Below, piece by piece: positions 60,645 through 64,000 of a stretch of DNA of 64,000 nt. Source of the DNA: Cyanobium sp. M30B3 (GTDB lineage Bacteria; Cyanobacteriota; Cyanobacteriia; PCC-6307; Cyanobiaceae); the NCBI GenBank assembly GCA_018399015.1, contig CP073761.1, forward strand, positions 1,054,001-1,118,000, written 5' to 3'. The position numbers and the translations under genes are program-made. A model generated the notes under the pieces. The model was not told the origin of the DNA. It saw only the letters and a list, made by a program, of their open reading frames with translations, and did not search any database. Position 1 is the first letter of the stretch; every line of letters begins with the position of its first letter.

Positions 60645-61997
60645 CTACAGCAGCCGGGAGCCCCGGGCCTGCTGCCGCTGCTGGGGATCGAACACGGCGG
60701 CGATGGTGCGGATCAGCCAACGCCCGTCGCTGGTGACCCGCAGCAGTCCCCGCTCCCCCTGGCGCCGCAACTCCACCAGCCCATCGGCGGCCAGGGCCTG
60801 CAGCTGGGCCCACTCCGGGGCGAAACGCTCCAGATCGAGCTCCCCCTGGAAATGGCACATCACCTCCCGGATCAGATGCCGGCGCTCCAGCACCTCGGGA
60901 TCACGCACCTCCAGGCCCCGCTCCACCGGCAGCTGGCCGGCCTCGATCGCCTGCCGCCAGGCCTGGAGATCGCGCTGGTTCTGGGAGAACAGATGGGTGA
61001 ACTGGCTGATCGCCGTGGGGCCGATGCCGAGCAGATCCAGTTCACCGCCGGTGGTGTAGCCCTGGAAGTTGCGGTGCAGCCGCCCTTGCCGCGCCGCCAG
61101 CGCCAGGCTGTCGCCGGCCAGGGCGTAGTGGTCCATGCCGATGGCCTCGTAGCCGTGGACGCTGAGCAGCCGGTTGGCGTTTTCGAGCATGGCGATCCGC
61201 TCCTCCTGGCTGGGCAGGTCGGCGGCGGCGATCTGGCGCTGCAGCGGCAGCTGCTCGGGCAGGTAGGCGAAGGAAAACAGGGAGATACGATCGGGGCGCA
61301 GCTCGCCCACCAGCTCCAGGGTGGCATCGAAGCGCGCAGGGGTCTGCAGCGGCAGGCCGCAGATCAGGTCCACGTTCACGCTGTGGAAGGCGGCCTCCCG
61401 CAACCATTCCATGGCGTGGCGCAGCTGCTGGGCCGGCACCACCCGGTTCACGGCCCGCTGCACGTCGGGATTGGCGTCCTGAATGCCGAAGCTGATGCGG
61501 TTGAAGCCCAGCTGGCGCAACTCCAGGGCCTGGTCGCGGCTGAGGAATTCCGGGTTCACCTCGATCGAGGCCTCCAGCTGGGGCTCCAGATCGAAGTGCT
61601 GGGCGATCAGCTCCCAGAGCTGGCGTTGCTCTGCGGCATTGAGGTAGTTGGGGGTGCCGCCGCCCCAGTGCAGCTGGGCCAGGCGCCGACGCGCCGGCAG
61701 GGCGGCGCTCACCAGCTCCAGCTCCCGGGCCAGGGCGGCCAGGTAGGGCGCCACCACCTTGGAGCCCAGCTGGGTGGTGACCCGGTTGCAGCCGCAGTAC
61801 CAGCAGGCGTGGCGGCAGAAGGGCACGTGCACGTAGAGCGACAGGGGGGCGTCGCTGGCCTCACCCAGCTGCCGGCGCAGCTGCTCCGCGCCCACCGCAT
61901 CACTGAAGGAGGCGGCGGTGGGGTAGCTGGTGTAGCGGGGCACGGGCTGGTCGTACTTGAGCAGCAGGGCGTGGGGGCTGAGGCCGGTGGCGGTCAT
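60645..61997 (-). CDS. hemN: oxygen-independent coproporphyrinogen III oxidase
   Basis: A 450-residue radical-SAM enzyme. 'YDQPVPRYTSYPTAASFSDA' is the HemN start, and 'YVHVPFCRHACWYCGCNRVT' holds the Cx3Cx2CxC iron-sulfur motif. 'LHWGGGTPNYL' and 'IEVNPEFLS' follow, and the HemN C-terminal domain ends 'LLRVTSDGRWLIRTIAAVFD'. It oxidatively decarboxylates coproporphyrinogen III without O2, feeding heme and bilin synthesis. A start at 62063 is possible, but ATG 61997 fits family length. Heme oxygenase lies directly upstream on the same strand. Confidence 0.93.
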   Translation of the reverse strand: MTATGLSPHALLLKYDQPVPRYTSYPTAASFSDAVGAEQLRRQLGEASDAPLSLYVHVPFCRHACWYCGCNRVTTQLGSKVVAPYLAALARELELVSAALPARRRLAQLHWGGGTPNYLNAAEQRQLWELIAQHFDLEPQLEASIEVNPEFLSRDQALELRQLGFNRISFGIQDANPDVQRAVNRVVPAQQLRHAMEWLREAAFHSVNVDLICGLPLQTPARFDATLELVGELRPDRISLFSFAYLPEQLPLQRQIAAADLPSQEERIAMLENANRLLSVHGYEAIGMDHYALAGDSLALAARQGRLHRNFQGYTTGGELDLLGIGPTAISQFTHLFSQNQRDLQAWRQAIEAGQLPVERGLEVRDPEVLERRHLIREVMCHFQGELDLERFAPEWAQLQALAADGLVELRRQGERGLLRVTSDGRWLIRTIAAVFDPQQRQQARGSRLL

Positions 61998-62125
61998 GGC
62001 AGGGGCGGGCGGGGCTGTGGCAGTTGCGGTGGTGAGTGCTGGCAGCAGCTCTCTTGCTTGCACTGATCTGGTCTGAACTGATCTGGTCTGGTCTGGTCTG
62101 CTCGTGGTGGCAGGGGATCGGCGGC

Positions 62126-62812
62126 TCAGCGGAGCTCGGCCAGTTCGGCCAGCAGCCGCTGGGTGGCGTGGAAGGCGGCCTCGGCTTCCTCCAGCAGTTC
62201 CTGCTCCTGCCGCTCGCCCAGCTGCAGCTCCTCAAAGCCGTCGTGCAGGCCCGCCTTGAGGTCGGCCAGGGGACGCGCAAACACCCAGAAGCTCAGGCTG
62301 GGCAGACCCGCCCGCTCCAGGATCTCGGCGGCATGCTGCGCCAGCTGCTGGCCGCCGGAGAGGTCGCCGCCGTAGCGCACGTAGGCATGGGCCAGCAGCC
62401 GGTGGGGGGCGCTGGCGGCCAGGCTGTGGAGCTGCTCCAACCAGGTCTGGGCGGCGGCTGAGGCCGGGGTGGCGGGCAGTGCGGCCAGCTTGGCCAGGTC
62501 GTGGTCGAGGGCGGTGGAGCGGGCCAGGGCGTTCCAGGGGATGCTGCGCGCCCCCAGGGCCTGGGCTGCGGCGGGGCCCTGCTGCTCCAGCAGGCGATAG
62601 GCCGGCGCCAGGGCCCGGATCAGGGCGGCCAGCTGCAGCGGTGTGGCCTCTCCAGCCAGCAGGGCCCGGGAGAAGCCCATGCCCTCGGCCTGGTGGTGGG
62701 CCTTGCCGATCCGGGCATGCAGCCTGCGCACCCGCGGGCCGAAGCCGCGGCGCAGCTGGGCGTCCTGGGGGCTGGCGTGGTCGGAGATGGAGGGGGGAGG
62801 CGTGACGGTCAT
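62126..62812 (-). CDS. ho1: biliverdin-producing heme oxygenase
   Basis: A 228-residue all-helical heme oxygenase: 'RLHARIGKAHHQAEGMGFSR' with the proximal histidine, 'LIRALAPAYRLLEQQG', 'HRLLAHAYVRYGGDLSGGQQ' (the distal helix with GDLSGGQ) and 'FEELQLGERQEQELLEEAEA'. It opens heme to biliverdin IX-alpha, the precursor of phycocyanobilin for CpcB and other biliproteins. ATG 62812 is chosen. Transcription is probably from an AT-rich region upstream at 62900-62960. Confidence 0.93.
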   Translation of the reverse strand: MTVTPPPSISDHASPQDAQLRRGFGPRVRRLHARIGKAHHQAEGMGFSRALLAGEATPLQLAALIRALAPAYRLLEQQGPAAAQALGARSIPWNALARSTALDHDLAKLAALPATPASAAAQTWLEQLHSLAASAPHRLLAHAYVRYGGDLSGGQQLAQHAAEILERAGLPSLSFWVFARPLADLKAGLHDGFEELQLGERQEQELLEEAEAAFHATQRLLAELAELR

Positions 62813-62968
62813 GACGGGTGAGAGAGGACTGCAGAGCGGGGTGGAAGAGGGGGGCGGACTGGGGAGGCCGGCCAGAACAGGCAGGCAGGGAATACCCCCA
62901 GCCCGGTTCACGAACAAACGATATAACGCTAATGTTTCAAAGCAGTTCTAAGTTTGCAAATTCGTCGC

Positions 62969-63337
62969 ATGTCGCTCATGGCCTTTCCCTTTCCTGGTCC
63001 CCGTCCCGCCCCCGCCGATGGAGCGGCCGGCTGTTGCTCGGTGCTCCTGGCCCCGCTGGGCCAGCTGAGCGGCGATGGCCAGTTGCGCGAGTTGATCGAG
63101 GAGCGCCGCGCCTGCCAGGGCGGCACCGGCCCGATCTGGTACCTCTCGCCGGCTCAGGTGGCGGTCCTGGGCCTGGGCGATGGTGAGGAGGCGGTGGCCA
63201 CCCCCAGCTCCGCCGTGCTCACCTGGCTGCAGCTGCGCTTCGGGGGCGCACCCATGACGGCTGCCATCCCGATGGAATGGCTGGAGGCCGAGGCGCGGGC
63301 CCTGCCGCCGGGGGCCAGGTTGGCTGCCCTGACATAA
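62969..63337 (+). CDS. hypothetical protein
   Basis: A ~122-residue protein from ATG 62969 (alternatives: TTG 62954, ATG 62978). Mixed alpha/beta with 'CCSVLLAPLGQLSGDGQLRE', 'GPIWYLSPAQVAVLGLGDGE' and 'SAVLTWLQLRFGGAPMTAAI'. No family recognised. It lies between divergent heme oxygenase and convergent aldehyde oxygenase genes. Confidence 0.55.
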   Translation: MSLMAFPFPGPRPAPADGAAGCCSVLLAPLGQLSGDGQLRELIEERRACQGGTGPIWYLSPAQVAVLGLGDGEEAVATPSSAVLTWLQLRFGGAPMTAAIPMEWLEAEARALPPGARLAALT

Positions 63338-63349
63338 CGGAGAGGGCCG

Positions 63350-64000
63350 CTAGGCCAGGGCCCGGGCGGCCAGCCGGTTCACCAGCCGGCGGGCGTCCGG
63401 CTCCGCGTAGCCGATGGCCTGGAGCGACTCCTGGAACAGCACCATGAACTCCGCCAGCAGCGCGCTGGGGTCGATGCCGATGGTGATCAGGTCGGCGCGC
63501 AGCTCTTGCAGCATTCCCAGGGCCACGGGCACGGCCCGGCGGGCGCAGACCTCCACCTGCGGGGCCACATCGGCAAAGCGGGGCCGCAGCCACTGCTCGC
63601 CGTAGTTGAGGTGTTCGTGCTCATCGGCCATCACCGCCGCGGTGATCGGCGCGGCGTAGGGGTCGGCCACGGGCAGATACAGCCGGTAGGCCGCCACCGC
63701 GAAGCACTCGATGATCAGGCACTGGATCACCAGGCAGCTCACCAGATCACCCTCGGCCTCGGCTTCCTGGAACTGCTGGTGCAGGGGCGCCAGCAGCCGC
63801 TGGGCCAGGCTGGCGTCGGCCTTCACGCCCAGGTTGCGGCCGCAGCCCACGAAGTCGCGGGCGTGGCGGGCCTCCATGGCGCCGAGGCGCAGCAGCTCCT
63901 CGCGGTCGTGGGGCAGCAGCTTCGCCAGGCGGCGGAAGTGGCGGTCGGCCAGGCCTTCGCCCACCACCACCATGCCGTTGATGCGGCTGTAGGCCTGGCG
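63350..64000 (-). CDS. ado: aldehyde-deformylating oxygenase, N-terminus outside window
   Basis: 217 codons open to the right edge, beginning in-frame with 'RQAYSRINGMVVVGEGLADR'. Di-iron ligands and surroundings match cyanobacterial ADO: 'GAMEARHARDFVGCGRNLGV', 'LVIQCLIIECFAVAAYRLYL' and 'VMADEHEHLNYGEQWLRPRF'. It turns fatty aldehydes into alkanes plus formate. The upstream neighbour is normally acyl-ACP reductase, which should lie beyond the window. About 25 N-terminal residues are missing. Confidence 0.93.
   Translation of the reverse strand, partial: RQAYSRINGMVVVGEGLADRHFRRLAKLLPHDREELLRLGAMEARHARDFVGCGRNLGVKADASLAQRLLAPLHQQFQEAEAEGDLVSCLVIQCLIIECFAVAAYRLYLPVADPYAAPITAAVMADEHEHLNYGEQWLRPRFADVAPQVEVCARRAVPVALGMLQELRADLITIGIDPSALLAEFMVLFQESLQAIGYAEPDARRLVNRLAARALA

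Overview
The window comes from a high-GC unicellular picocyanobacterium of the Synechococcus/Cyanobium type. This rests on a phycocyanin beta chain, a membrane-anchored CpcG/CpcL-type phycobilisome linker, heme oxygenase, the alkane-forming aldehyde oxygenase (partial, at the right edge), NdhL, SLH-porins, a FutABC iron transporter, a group 2 sigma factor and several cyanobacteria-typical DUF families. Genes are tightly packed, often with start/stop overlaps, and intergenic space is short.

Layout. 0-10 kb: a truncated AraC-type regulator with five perfectly phased 13-bp repeats upstream, a three-gene membrane operon (DUF1622, DUF202, bile-acid/sodium symporter family), a sulfatase next to a formylglycine-generating enzyme, MscL, two outer-membrane beta-barrel-like proteins and two exported proteins of unknown role. 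10-16.5 kb: iron region with futB, futA and two tandem porins, one with and one without an SLH anchor. 16.5-29.5 kb: a metal-homeostasis island with a HupE/UreJ protein, a histidine-rich COG0523 GTPase, a Fur-family regulator (probably Zur), a periplasmic propeller/TIGR03943/permease operon, two DUF3721 proteins, the manganese transporter mntCAB, the zinc transporter znuACB and the detached futC.

29.9-31.7 kb: a small integron. It has an integron-type integrase and one 722-bp gene cassette encoding an HNH endonuclease, ending in a recognisable attC site. The cassette boundaries follow from complementarity of its two ends. The integrase has the same orientation as the cassette and seems to lack roughly 30 residues at the start of its catalytic domain. 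This is the most distinctive object in the window.

32-50 kb: mostly housekeeping. It includes a PTPS-family protein, hisIE, the CpcL-type linker, a metzincin-like protease, a group 2 sigma factor, a Nif11-cupin fusion, a cytochrome c6-like protein, an aminotransferase, trpA, ndhL, an odd tRNA with anticodon UAA but a 5-nt variable region, thiD, the KtrAB potassium system, an FAD oxidoreductase, a short SepF-domain protein and a PilZ protein. 50-64 kb: an FMN reductase, a frameshifted pirin, then a nitrogen/light-harvesting region. That region holds type III glutamine synthetase with a perfect NtcA box, a glutathione S-transferase, an orphan cpcB with no cpcA, a PII paralogue lacking the usual T-loop Ser49/Tyr51 and divergent from an ammonium transporter, then hemN, heme oxygenase and the C-terminal part of aldehyde-deformylating oxygenase.

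Working together: the metal island handles Zn and Mn uptake under probable Zur control, and futAB/futC with the porins handle iron. glnN, the PII paralogue and amt form a nitrogen-stress group that probably answers to NtcA. hemN, ho1, cpcB and cpcL link tetrapyrrole supply to phycobilisome building. Three separate 15-bp minisatellites near or inside coding regions, and repeated convergent 3' overlaps of 80-100 bp, are recurrent structural features. All family assignments come from reading the sequence; no database search was run.
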